Positions 1-7,625 are shown, numbered from the stretch's first letter. The stretch: DNA of 11,303 bases from Gammaproteobacteria bacterium (GCA_013042035.1 JABDQX010000306.1:1-11303); one strand, 5' to 3'. The notes: generated by a model from the sequence alone, not told the origin. Made by a program: numbers and translations.

Positions 1-1518
1 GAAGAGATCACCGGCGATATACCCAACGTGGGCGAGGCCGCCCTGGCCAAGCTGGACGAGTCCGGTATCGTCTACGTGGGCGCTGAGGTGAAGGAGGGCG
101 ACATCCTGGTGGGCAAGGTGACCCCCAAGGGGGAAACCCAGCTGACGCCTGAGGAAAAGCTGTTGCGCGCCATCTTCGGTGAGAAGGCCGCCGACGTGAA
201 GGATACCTCCCTGCGCATCTCCTCGGGGATGTCGGGCACGGTGATTGACGTACAGGTTTTCACCCGCGATGGTGTGGAGAAGGACGCCCGCGCCATCGAG
301 ATCGAGAACGCCGAACTGCAGCGGGTCAAAAAAGACCTGGACGATCAGTTGCGCATCATGGAGGAGGATACCTTCCAGCGTGTGGAGAAACTGCTGACCG
401 GCAAGCTGGCCGACGGCGGTCCCGCCGGCCTCAAGTCAGGCGTCAAGATAACCAAGACCTATCTGAGCGGACTGGAGCGGGACAAGTGGCTTGAGATCCG
501 GCTGCGCAACGAGGAAGTGGCCGCCCAGTTGGAGGCCATTGCCGAGCAGATCAAGCAGCAGCGCGAGAGCTTCCGCGAGAAATTCGAGGTGAAGAGGCGC
601 AAGCTCACCACGGGGGACGATCTCGCGCCCGGTGTACTGAAAATGGTGAAGGTGTACGTGGCGGTCAAGCGGCGTATCCAGCCGGGCGACAAGATGGCCG
701 GGCGCCACGGAAACAAGGGTGTCATCTCCATCATACAACCGGTGGAAGACATGCCTTTCGATGCCAACGGCGACCCCGTCGACATCGTGCTCAATCCCCT
801 GGGTGTGCCTTCCCGCATGAATGTGGGACAGGTTCTGGAGACCCATCTGGGCTGGGCGGCGAAGGGCATCGGCCGGAGGATAGGCGAGATGCTGGAGGCC
901 CATACCAAGATCCAGGAGCTGCGCAAATACCTGGAGCAGGTCTACAACACCAGCGGCAGGCGCGAGGACATCAAGTCCTTCACCGACGAAGAGGTGGTGG
1001 AACTGGCGCGCAACCTGACAGCCGGCGTGCCAATGGCAACGCCGGTGTTCGACGGTGCCTCCGAAGAAGAGATCAAGGCCATGCTTGAGCTGGCGAATCT
1101 GCCCGAATCCGGTCAGACCACCATCTATGACGGGCGTACCGGAGACGCGTTCGACCGTCCGGTTACCGTCGGCTACATGTACATGCTGAAACTCAATCAC
1201 CTGGTGGACGACAAGATGCACGCCCGCTCCACCGGACCTTACAGCTTGGTTACCCAGCAACCCCTCGGTGGTAAGGCGCAATTCGGTGGCCAGCGTTTTG
1301 GTGAGATGGAGGTCTGGGCGCTGGAGGCCTATGGGGCCGCCTACACATTGCAGGAGATGCTCACGGTCAAATCCGACGATACCAATGGCAGGACGCAGAT
1401 GTATAAAAATATCGTCGACGGAGAACACCAAATGAAGGCAGGTATGCCGGAATCGTTCAATGTGTTGACGAAGGAGATTCGATCACTGGGCATTGATGCG
1501 GAATTGGAGCAGAAATAA
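1..1518 (+). CDS. rpoB: RNA polymerase beta subunit, C-terminal part (5' end outside window)
   Basis: Partial gene: the frame is open from base 1 and ends at TAA 1516-1518, giving the last 505 residues of a protein normally near 1,350. RpoB forms half of the catalytic cleft of the core polymerase, with RpoC. The translation follows E. coli RpoB almost without gaps. Visible landmarks are the GETQLTPEEKLLRAIFGEKA block, the GDKMAGRHGNKG active-site segment with its two lysines at 691-693 and 715-717 (equivalent to E. coli Lys1065 and Lys1073), and the C-terminal clamp-anchoring region through MYMLKLNHLVDDKMHARSTG and QPLGGKAQFGGQRFGEMEVW. The protein ends at the usual place after IRSLGIDAELEQK. 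The codons look more GC-rich than those of rpoC: 39 of 60 bases are G or C in 1-60 against 32 of 60 in 5041-5100, a hand count of two lines only. Unusually, rpoC does not follow directly; a strong hairpin overlaps the stop codon. Confidence 0.98.
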   Translation, partial: EEITGDIPNVGEAALAKLDESGIVYVGAEVKEGDILVGKVTPKGETQLTPEEKLLRAIFGEKAADVKDTSLRISSGMSGTVIDVQVFTRDGVEKDARAIEIENAELQRVKKDLDDQLRIMEEDTFQRVEKLLTGKLADGGPAGLKSGVKITKTYLSGLERDKWLEIRLRNEEVAAQLEAIAEQIKQQRESFREKFEVKRRKLTTGDDLAPGVLKMVKVYVAVKRRIQPGDKMAGRHGNKGVISIIQPVEDMPFDANGDPVDIVLNPLGVPSRMNVGQVLETHLGWAAKGIGRRIGEMLEAHTKIQELRKYLEQVYNTSGRREDIKSFTDEEVVELARNLTAGVPMATPVFDGASEEEIKAMLELANLPESGQTTIYDGRTGDAFDRPVTVGYMYMLKLNHLVDDKMHARSTGPYSLVTQQPLGGKAQFGGQRFGEMEVWALEAYGAAYTLQEMLTVKSDDTNGRTQMYKNIVDGEHQMKAGMPESFNVLTKEIRSLGIDAELEQK

Positions 1519-1577
1519 ATTCTCCCGCGCCGCCTTTGGCGGCGCGGGAGAATTTCTGTGGTTTTTGTTTATTTTTC
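1517..1577 (+). terminator. Strong intrinsic terminator after rpoB
   Basis: A perfect 18-bp inverted repeat has arms at 1517-1534 and 1538-1555, separated by a TTT loop. It is GC-rich at its core and AT-rich at its base, and it is followed by a T-rich tract (1552-1577, with TTTTT and ATTTTTC runs). The left arm begins inside the rpoB stop codon. The shape fits a rho-independent terminator. The T tract begins as TTT and is then interrupted by CTGTGG, so efficiency is uncertain. It could also serve as an mRNA 3'-end stabiliser or processing site. A terminator here is unexpected because rpoB and rpoC are normally co-transcribed. Confidence 0.8.
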
Positions 1578-1693
1578 ACGCGTCTTATGTGGAAAATGGT
1601 GAGACACCACCAACCTGACGACGATTTATCCCCGTGTGCATTTTTTCTGTAAGCTGCTGATTTTTCGATAGTACCATCTTTTCGCGGGATTCC

Positions 1694-1720
1694 TTCCGGC
1701 TATAAATAGTGGAGCCGGAA
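1694..1720. repeat. 8-bp inverted repeat with AT-rich loop
   Basis: TTCCGGCT at 1694-1701 pairs with AGCCGGAA at 1713-1720 across an 11-nt loop that contains TATAAATAG. It could be a hairpin in RNA or a protein-binding dyad placed over a -10-like sequence. There is no T run directly after it (AAAGTTG follows), so it is not a typical terminator. Confidence 0.5.
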
Positions 1721-1752
1721 AAAGTTGTACACGAAGTGACCCACATATCCTC

Positions 1753-1769
1753 GCCCCGCGCAGCGGGGC
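1753..1769. repeat. GC-rich hairpin just upstream of the AT-rich start-site hairpin
   Basis: GCCCCGC at 1753-1759 pairs with GCGGGGC at 1763-1769 around a GCA loop. Only three bases separate it from the next hairpin at 1773-1795. Two perfect short-loop palindromes in tandem, one GC-rich and one AT-rich, look like a composite element of the kind that can be dispersed in a genome. Whether it occurs elsewhere cannot be seen here. Confidence 0.55.
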
Positions 1770-1772
1770 CAT

Positions 1773-1795
1773 ATAATTTTGCGGAGCAAAATTAT
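1773..1795 (+). promoter_or_regulatory. Hairpin enclosing the ribosome binding site and start codon
   Basis: ATAATTTTGC (1773-1782) pairs perfectly with GCAAAATTAT (1786-1795) around a GGA loop (1783-1785). The loop and the next base make the Shine-Dalgarno GGAG (1783-1786), seven bases before the ATG at 1794. The A and U of the start codon are the last two bases of the right arm. In RNA this would hide the start codon in a mostly A-U stem and show the Shine-Dalgarno in the loop, so it may gate translation, for example by temperature. The regulatory role is inference; the pairing is seen directly. Confidence 0.5.
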
Positions 1796-2234
1796 GCTTG
1801 AAAACAAACAAATGGAAGAGATTGGCCGATATGTACAGGCCAATTTGCCGATATGGCTGGCCGAGAGTAGTTTTGCCGAATCACCGAAGCTCTATGAAAT
1901 TGAGCTTCGAGAACGGATGGTGCGGTTGGAGGAAGAACTCAAACATCAACGGGAATTGATGAAGCAGGGATTTGAACTGATGGAACGGCGCTTCGAAGCC
2001 GTGGACAGGCGGTTCGAATCCCTGCAGGAACAAATGGACAAGCGTTTCGAGGCCATGCAGGTCCAAATGGACAAGCGTTTCGATGCAGTCGATAAGCGTT
2101 TCGATGTGGTGGACAAGCGCTTCGAGATGATTACCCGACGCATAGACCGATTCATGTTCTGGTCCTTTGGCATTACCGTGGGTGTCGCTACCGTAGTGAT
2201 TGCTGCCTTCCGGGTATGGCCGGGTAGTCTGTGA
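1794..2234 (+). CDS. Small coiled-coil protein with C-terminal membrane anchor (DUF1640-like)
   Basis: 146 residues from ATG 1794. A TTG at 1779 in the same frame would add five residues but has no upstream Shine-Dalgarno, while ATG 1794 has GGAG seven bases before it. The N-terminal ~35 residues look globular (VQANLPIWLAESSFAESP). From about residue 37 to 118 the chain is charged and helical, with repeats of the type MDKRFEAVDKRFD spaced in heptads and hendecads, a clear coiled coil. A hydrophobic segment of about 20 residues near the C-terminus (FMFWSFGITVGVATVVIAAF) should insert in the membrane, leaving a short tail. Many bacteria carry such proteins, loosely grouped with DUF1640, and their function is generally unknown. 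There is no known link to RNA polymerase. Its place between rpoB and rpoC suggests insertion. Oligomerisation through the coil is inference. Confidence 0.8.
   Translation: MLENKQMEEIGRYVQANLPIWLAESSFAESPKLYEIELRERMVRLEEELKHQRELMKQGFELMERRFEAVDRRFESLQEQMDKRFEAMQVQMDKRFDAVDKRFDVVDKRFEMITRRIDRFMFWSFGITVGVATVVIAAFRVWPGSL
1983..2125 (+). repeat. Internal DNA repeats encoding the RFE/RFD coiled-coil units
   Basis: Units around the codons for (M/V)DKRF(E/D) recur at 21- and 33-base spacing. The clearest pair is an exact 20-base match at 2031-2050 and 2064-2083, offset by 33 bases (11 codons). Such near-identical units can expand or contract by slippage, so the coil length may vary between strains. 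Confidence 0.75.
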
Positions 2235-2271
2235 TTTTATTCATCCGAAACTTTGTAAGTTATCGTAACTA

Positions 2272-3180
2272 ATGTCGAAACCAACGCCTGGAAATCACCG
2301 AAATATTCTTGCGGCATCCATTCTCGTGGCATTGCTTGCCGCAGTTTCCCTGATTCTCGGATCCATTACCGAGCTCGGCGCGGCGGACAAGTGGACCGCG
2401 ACAGCCAAATCGATAGATGGCAGTTCTATTACCTACGGGGTTCAGGGGCAGGACAAAGAAAAAGAAAACCCCACCCTCGTCTTTATCCATGGCTGGACGT
2501 GTAACCGGGAATTCTGGGCGTCGCAGATCGAATATTTCTCCAAGACCCACAGGGTGATCTCGCTGGATCTGGCCGGTCACGGCGTATCCGATAGCAAACG
2601 CGACAATTACACGATGAGTGCATTCGGGCAGGATGTCGCTGCGGTTGTGACGGAAATGGGTGCCGATAATATCGTTCTGATCGGTCATTCCATGGGGGGA
2701 CCGGTAGCCATTGAGGCGGCGAATTTATTAGAGGAAAAAGTGATCGGCATCGTCGCCGTGGATATATTTTTTCTCCCGGGATTGCCTGATTCCAAAGATC
2801 AAATCGGGGAATTCATGAAATCGTTCGAAGACGATTTCGAGGCCGCATCGCAGGCGTTTGTCCGTTCCATGTTCCTGCCGGGGGCCGATCCGGATCTGAT
2901 TTCATCCATCGCCGAAACCATGTCCTCCGCCGACAAGAACATGGGCATCAGCGCATTGCGTAACACGATCGAGTGGCTAATCGAAAATACCCCTTCCCTT
3001 CCGGGAAAATACGCATCGAAACTACGCAATATCAATGCAGTCTCCGAAGAAAAAACACCTCGGCAAGAAGGGATCGTCACAATTCCAGGGGTAGGACACT
3101 TCATCGCACAGGTTAAACCCGATGCCTTCAACAAGGCATTGGAAAAAATCATTTCCGAGCGCGTACGGAACCGTCCGTAA
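2272..3180 (+). CDS. Alpha/beta hydrolase, exported or membrane-anchored
   Basis: 302 residues. The N-terminus has a basic start and a hydrophobic stretch at about 11-34 (NILAASILVALLAAVSLILG), a signal peptide or anchor, so the enzyme probably acts in the periplasm. The fold is clear: HGW oxyanion-hole segment at 73-75, LDLAGHG at 98-104, nucleophile elbow GHSMGG with Ser140, and GVGHF with His276. The catalytic acid is less clear. Homologues as I remember them carry an Asp in the segment before the histidine. Here that segment (about 251-268) is short and has Glu259 and Glu260 but no Asp; Asp164, after strand 6, is another candidate. The substrate cannot be told; an esterase or lipase-like role is likely. 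It starts 37 bases after the coiled-coil gene, with no good Shine-Dalgarno before ATG 2272, so translation may be weak or coupled. It ends 73 bases before rpoC. Confidence 0.9.
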   Translation: MSKPTPGNHRNILAASILVALLAAVSLILGSITELGAADKWTATAKSIDGSSITYGVQGQDKEKENPTLVFIHGWTCNREFWASQIEYFSKTHRVISLDLAGHGVSDSKRDNYTMSAFGQDVAAVVTEMGADNIVLIGHSMGGPVAIEAANLLEEKVIGIVAVDIFFLPGLPDSKDQIGEFMKSFEDDFEAASQAFVRSMFLPGADPDLISSIAETMSSADKNMGISALRNTIEWLIENTPSLPGKYASKLRNINAVSEEKTPRQEGIVTIPGVGHFIAQVKPDAFNKALEKIISERVRNRP

Positions 3181-3201
3181 AACTATCCGAACATGTAATT
3201 T

Positions 3202-3232
3202 CTTGAGTTGTGGCCTTTGGCGGCGACTCAAG
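3202..3232 (+). promoter_or_regulatory. Hairpin in the rpoC leader
   Basis: CTTGAGT (3202-3208) pairs with ACTCAAG (3226-3232). The stem continues inward through two G-U pairs and one mismatch to GGCC/GGC-type pairs around a TTT loop (3216-3218). It ends nine bases before the rpoC Shine-Dalgarno, leaving that site free. The loop and right arm share the 12-mer CCTTTGGCGGCG (3214-3225) with the rpoB terminator (1533-1544). It could be a remnant of the original rpoB-rpoC junction, a processing site or an mRNA stabiliser. No T run follows, so it is not an obvious terminator. Confidence 0.5.
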
Positions 3233-3240
3233 GACATTAC

Positions 3241-3245
3241 GGAGG
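3241..3245 (+). promoter_or_regulatory. Strong ribosome binding site of rpoC, fixing a TTG start
   Basis: GGAGG at 3241-3245 lies eight bases before TTG 3254. The first residues then read MKDLLNLLKRQ, matching the known RpoC N-terminus, so the rare start codon is well supported. Confidence 0.85.
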
Positions 3246-3253
3246 AATAAGCC

Positions 3254-6200
3254 TTGAAAGATTTACTCAATCTCTTGAAACGACAGGGTCAGGTGGAAGG
3301 CTTCGATGCGATCCGTATCGGTCTGGCATCTCCCGAAAAGATTCGTTCTTGGTCTTATGGGGAAGTCAAAAAACCGGAAACCATCAACTACCGGACCTTC
3401 AAGCCCGAGCGAGATGGCCTTTTTTGCGCCAAGGTCTTTGGTCCTATCAAAGATTATGAGTGTCTTTGCGGCAAGTACAAACGTTTGAAACACAGAGGCG
3501 TCATCTGTGAAAAATGTGGCGTGGAGGTCACGCTGACCAAGGTGCGTCGCGAACGCATGGGACACATTGAGCTGGCAAGCCCGGTGGCGCATATCTGGTA
3601 TTTGAAATCACTGCCTTCGCGCATGGGTCTGCTTCTGGATATGACGCTGCGGGATATCGAGCGTATTTTATATTTCGAAGCCTTCGTGGTGATCGACCCG
3701 GGGCTGACGACGCTGGAGCGCGGTCAGTTGTTGTCCGACGATATGTACCTGGATGCCATCGAGCAACACGGAGATGAATTTCAGGCCAAAATGGGGGCCG
3801 AGGCTATTTATGAGATGCTGCGGGTTCTCGATCTGGCCTCGGAGGCCGAGAAGGTACGCCAGGATCTGCTCGATACCAATTCCGAATCGAAAATCAAAAA
3901 GCTCACCAAGCGCCTGAAGTTGATGGAGGCATTCACCGATTCCGGGAATCACCCCGAGTGGATGGTACTGAAGGTTTTACCGGTATTGCCACCCGAGCTT
4001 CGCCCCCTGGTGCCCTTGGATGGTGGCCGGTTCGCCACATCGGATCTCAATGATCTCTATCGGCGAGTCATCAATCGCAATAACCGTCTCAAACGGCTCC
4101 TGGATCTCAACGCGCCGGATATCATCGTGCGCAATGAAAAACGCATGCTTCAGGAGGCTGTAGATGCGTTACTCGATAACGGGCGTCGGGGGCGGGCTAT
4201 TACGGGGACGAATAAGCGGCCACTCAAGTCACTTGCCGACATGATCAAGGGCAAGCAAGGCCGATTCCGGCAAAACCTGCTCGGTAAGCGGGTGGATTAT
4301 TCCGGTCGCTCCGTCATCGTGGTGGGTCCCACCTTGAAGCTTCATCAGTGCGGGTTGCCGAAAAAGATGGCTCTGGAACTCTTTAGGCCGTTCGTGCTCG
4401 GTAAATTGGAGAGAAGGGGGCTGGCAACCACGATCAAGGCGGCAAAAAGACTGGTGGAACGTGAAGGTCCGGAGGTGTGGGATATTCTCGAAGATGTCAT
4501 TCGCGAGCATCCCGTGATGTTGAACCGGGCTCCCACGCTTCATCGGCTTGGTATCCAGGCCTTCGAGCCGGTATTGGTCGAGGGTAAGGCAATCCAGCTC
4601 CATCCTCTGGTCTGTACGGCCTTCAACGCCGATTTCGATGGTGACCAGATGGCCGTGCATGTGCCGCTTTCCCTGGAGGCACAGCTGGAGGCTCGTACCC
4701 TCATGATGTCCAGTAACAACGTTCTCTCTCCGGCTAACGGCGAACCCATCATCGTTCCCACGCAGGATGTTGTATTTGGCCTTTATTATATGACAAGGCC
4801 ACAGATCGGCGTCAAAGGCAGCGGCATGGTGTTTGCGGATGTGGCCGAGGTGCATCGGGCGTTCGAGACCAAGGCTGCCGATTTGCATGCAAACATCAGG
4901 CTCCGAATTGCCAACCCCGACGTCGACTCGGACAAGAAAACCATCCTTGTCGAGACCACGGTGGGCCGCGCTCTGTTATCCGAATTACTGCCGGATGGGA
5001 TGCCCTTCGATCTGGTTAACCGGGTGATGAACAAAAAGGCGGTATCGATGCTGATTAACGTTGGCTATCGGACCGTTGGCCTGAAGGCAACCGTCGTGTT
5101 CGCCGACAGGCTTATGTATACCGGTTTCCATTACGCGACTCGGTCGGGGCTTTCCATTGGTGTGGATGACATGGTGGTCCCGGAGGAAAAACGCGGGATC
5201 CTCGATAAGGCGGAAGAGGCCGTAAAAGAGATCGAGTCCCAGTACGCCTCGGGTCTGGTAACCTTCGGTGAGCGGTACAATAAGGTCGTTGATATCTGGT
5301 CGTACACCAACGATCAGGTGGCCAAGGCCATGATGAATAAACTGGGCGTCGAGACGGCAACCGACGCCAACGGGCAAACGGTAACCCAACAATCGTTCAA
5401 CTCGATCTATATGATGGCCGACTCCGGCGCCCGTGGATCGGCCGCACAGATTCGGCAGTTGGCCGGAATGCGCGGATTGATGGCCAAACCGGACGGCTCC
5501 ATTATCGAAACACCCATTACCGCGAATTTCCGGGAGGGGCTCGACGTCCTGCAATACTTTATTTCCACTCATGGCGCGCGCAAGGGTTTGGCTGATACCG
5601 CACTCAAAACCGCCAACTCCGGTTATCTCACTCGTCGACTGGTGGATGTTGCTCAGGATTTGGTCGTTATCGAGGAAGATTGCGGGTCAAATGGTGGACC
5701 TATCATTACTCCGCTTATCGAGGGAGGAGATATCGTGGAGCCTCTGCGCGAGCGCGTATTGGGTCGTGTCACGATTCAAGATCTCTTCGATCCCGATACG
5801 GGAGAGATTTTCGTTCCGGCAGGTACATTGCTCGACGAACAATTGGTGGATCTTATCGAAGAAAAGGGTGTCGATAGGATCGAATGCCGCTCTCCTATCA
5901 CCTGTGAGAGCCGGTTTGGTATTTGCGCCAAATGTTATGGACGCGATCTTGCCCGTGGGGAGTTGGTCAATATTGGTGAGGCCGTTGGTGTCATAGCCGC
6001 TCAATCCATTGGTGAACCGGGCACACAGCTTACCATGCGAACCTTCCATATCGGTGGCGCCGCCTCTCGGGCGGCGGCCGTGGATAACATCGAAACCAAA
6101 TCTTCCGGTTCCGTTAAGCTCCACAATATCAAACTCGTAAGGCATGAAAGCGGCGACTATGTGGCCGTGTCGCGCTCCGGGGAACTGGCTATCCTGGATG

Positions 6201-7504
6201 AAAGTGGACGTGAGCGCGAGCGTTACAAATTGCCTTACGGCGCGACTCTGACGGTGTCCGATGGAAAGACCATTCCCGCGGGAACGCGGGTTGCCAACTG
6301 GGATCCGCATACCCATCCGGTTATCACGGAAGTGGCCGGCAACGTGCGTTTTACCGATATCATCGAAGGCGTTACCGTCCAGAAACAGGTGGATGACATT
6401 ACCGGTTTGACCAGTACTGTCGTGATGGATCCCAAACAGCGAGGCGCCGTCGGGAAAGACCTTCGTCCCACGGTGACGTTGATGGGTGAATCCGGAGAGG
6501 ATTTATATCTGCCAGGTACACAGATTCCTGCCCAATACGTACTTTCTCCCGACGCCATTGTTACCGTCAAGGATGGAGACAAGATTGGTGTTGGAGACGC
6601 CATTGCGCGTCTTCCCCAGGATACCACCAAGACCCGTGACATTACCGGTGGTCTGCCGCGCGTCGCCGACCTTTTCGAGGCCAGAAAACCCAAGGATCAC
6701 GAGATCCTTGCCGAGATCAGTGGCACCATCAGTTTTGGAAAGGATACGAAGGGAAAGCAGCGCCTGATTATCACCGGTGAGGAGGGTGAGAAACACGAAG
6801 TGCTCGTGCCGAAATGGCGGCAGATACTGGTGTTCGAGGGTGAACACGTGGAGCGTGGCGAGGCCATTGTAGATGGTCCTCCCAGTCCCCACGATATCCT
6901 GCGTCTGCTGGGTGTCGAAGCTCTGATGACCTACATCGTCAACGAAGTCCAAGAGGTCTATCGGTTACAGGGCGTTAAAATAAACGACAAGCATATTGAG
7001 GTCATCGTGCGGCAAATGTTGCGCAAGGCCGAGATCCTATCTTCCGGAGATACGCGCTTCCTACAGGGAGAGCAAGTCGAGCGAGGCCGGGTGCTGGAAG
7101 AAAACGAACGCATCGAGAATGACGACAAGCTGCCCGCCATCTGGCGACCGATGCTTTTGGGGATCACCAAGGCGTCATTGGCCACGGATTCCTTTATCTC
7201 CGCGGCCTCTTTCCAGGAGACGACACGCGTATTGACGGAGGCATCCGTTACCGGCAAAATCGACGAATTACGTGGCTTGAAGGAAAACGTGATCGTGGGT
7301 CGTCTTGTTCCTGCCGGGACAGGATATGCCTACCATCAGGATCAAAAAAGAAAGCGCTGGGAGATGGACCAGGAAATGGACGATGAGAGCGGCACGCAGA
7401 TGAGTGAGGAAGAGTTGGCCGGGGAGATTGCAGCCGAAGCGTTCATGGATCCAATTGTTTCACCATCGGATGATGCATCGTTTCAAGATGCGGAAAATGG
7501 ATAA
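3254..7504 (+). CDS. rpoC: RNA polymerase beta' subunit, complete
   Basis: 1,416 residues, against 1,407 in E. coli. With RpoB it forms the catalytic core and clamp of the polymerase. Zinc site 1 cysteines are at 70, 72, 85 and 88. The catalytic motif NADFDGDQMAVH is at 458-469, with Mg-binding Asp460, Asp462 and Asp464, the same numbers as in E. coli. Zinc site 2 cysteines are at 810, 884, 891 and 894. The trigger-loop block GEPGTQLTMRTFHIGGAASR follows, split from its second half (DITGGLPRVADLFEARKPK) by the beta' insertion typical of proteobacteria. The protein ends in YHQDQKRKRW (from about 1360) and an acidic tail of about 45 residues. No intein, frameshift or missing catalytic residue is seen. 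It is oddly placed: 1,735 bases after rpoB, and with tRNA-Lys and miaB downstream rather than rpsL. Its promoter is not evident in this window. Confidence 0.98.
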   Translation: MKDLLNLLKRQGQVEGFDAIRIGLASPEKIRSWSYGEVKKPETINYRTFKPERDGLFCAKVFGPIKDYECLCGKYKRLKHRGVICEKCGVEVTLTKVRRERMGHIELASPVAHIWYLKSLPSRMGLLLDMTLRDIERILYFEAFVVIDPGLTTLERGQLLSDDMYLDAIEQHGDEFQAKMGAEAIYEMLRVLDLASEAEKVRQDLLDTNSESKIKKLTKRLKLMEAFTDSGNHPEWMVLKVLPVLPPELRPLVPLDGGRFATSDLNDLYRRVINRNNRLKRLLDLNAPDIIVRNEKRMLQEAVDALLDNGRRGRAITGTNKRPLKSLADMIKGKQGRFRQNLLGKRVDYSGRSVIVVGPTLKLHQCGLPKKMALELFRPFVLGKLERRGLATTIKAAKRLVEREGPEVWDILEDVIREHPVMLNRAPTLHRLGIQAFEPVLVEGKAIQLHPLVCTAFNADFDGDQMAVHVPLSLEAQLEARTLMMSSNNVLSPANGEPIIVPTQDVVFGLYYMTRPQIGVKGSGMVFADVAEVHRAFETKAADLHANIRLRIANPDVDSDKKTILVETTVGRALLSELLPDGMPFDLVNRVMNKKAVSMLINVGYRTVGLKATVVFADRLMYTGFHYATRSGLSIGVDDMVVPEEKRGILDKAEEAVKEIESQYASGLVTFGERYNKVVDIWSYTNDQVAKAMMNKLGVETATDANGQTVTQQSFNSIYMMADSGARGSAAQIRQLAGMRGLMAKPDGSIIETPITANFREGLDVLQYFISTHGARKGLADTALKTANSGYLTRRLVDVAQDLVVIEEDCGSNGGPIITPLIEGGDIVEPLRERVLGRVTIQDLFDPDTGEIFVPAGTLLDEQLVDLIEEKGVDRIECRSPITCESRFGICAKCYGRDLARGELVNIGEAVGVIAAQSIGEPGTQLTMRTFHIGGAASRAAAVDNIETKSSGSVKLHNIKLVRHESGDYVAVSRSGELAILDESGRERERYKLPYGATLTVSDGKTIPAGTRVANWDPHTHPVITEVAGNVRFTDIIEGVTVQKQVDDITGLTSTVVMDPKQRGAVGKDLRPTVTLMGESGEDLYLPGTQIPAQYVLSPDAIVTVKDGDKIGVGDAIARLPQDTTKTRDITGGLPRVADLFEARKPKDHEILAEISGTISFGKDTKGKQRLIITGEEGEKHEVLVPKWRQILVFEGEHVERGEAIVDGPPSPHDILRLLGVEALMTYIVNEVQEVYRLQGVKINDKHIEVIVRQMLRKAEILSSGDTRFLQGEQVERGRVLEENERIENDDKLPAIWRPMLLGITKASLATDSFISAASFQETTRVLTEASVTGKIDELRGLKENVIVGRLVPAGTGYAYHQDQKRKRWEMDQEMDDESGTQMSEEELAGEIAAEAFMDPIVSPSDDASFQDAENG

Positions 7505-7592
7505 TCTTGCTTAGAGCGCGTCTGGAAAATCCCCAGTCTACTGCGGCGACCTTCGAATTGTGGCCTGCTGCGTTGCGAAAGGCTTTTTCTGG

Positions 7593-7625
7593 TTGCCAAA
7601 CGGGAAACCGTGTACAATGCGCGCC
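7593..7625 (+). promoter_or_regulatory. Possible promoter for the tRNA-Lys transcript
   Basis: TACAAT (7613-7618) is followed by the GC-rich stretch GCGCGCC, which resembles the discriminator of stringently controlled stable-RNA promoters. The best -35-like hexamer, TTGCCA (7593-7598), is only 14 bases away, shorter than the usual 16-18, so the assignment is tentative. Transcription would start about 130 bases before the tRNA and include the hairpins in between. Confidence 0.35.

Larger units (their letters stand above)
1578..1772. other. Non-coding spacer with inverted repeats
   Basis: I see no gene between the rpoB terminator and the coiled-coil gene. The stretch is richer in A and T than the flanking genes. 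It holds two inverted repeats (listed separately) and no convincing sigma-70 promoter. The best -10-like element is TATAAA at 1701-1706, which lacks a recognisable -35. A reverse-strand frame across 1626-1811 exists but has no family-like composition. Confidence 0.6.

Noticed and set aside
436..1431. Long reverse-strand open frame opposite rpoB
   Set aside because: It is an antisense shadow of a strongly conserved coding region, with a His/Leu-rich composition and no recognisable family.
1772..1777. TATAAT as a promoter -10 for the coiled-coil gene
   Set aside because: It is part of the hairpin arm; a transcript from it would begin around the Shine-Dalgarno, and no -35 stands 17 bases upstream.
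1626..1811. Short reverse-strand frame in the spacer after rpoB
   Set aside because: It runs through the palindromes at 1753-1795, has no family resemblance and no convincing ribosome binding site.
4229..4888. 219-codon reverse-strand frame opposite rpoC
   Set aside because: It lies fully inside the most conserved part of rpoC and has no plausible start signal or domain.
3254..7504. Intein or split in rpoC
   Set aside because: The length is normal (1,416 residues) and all blocks align continuously with E. coli RpoC.
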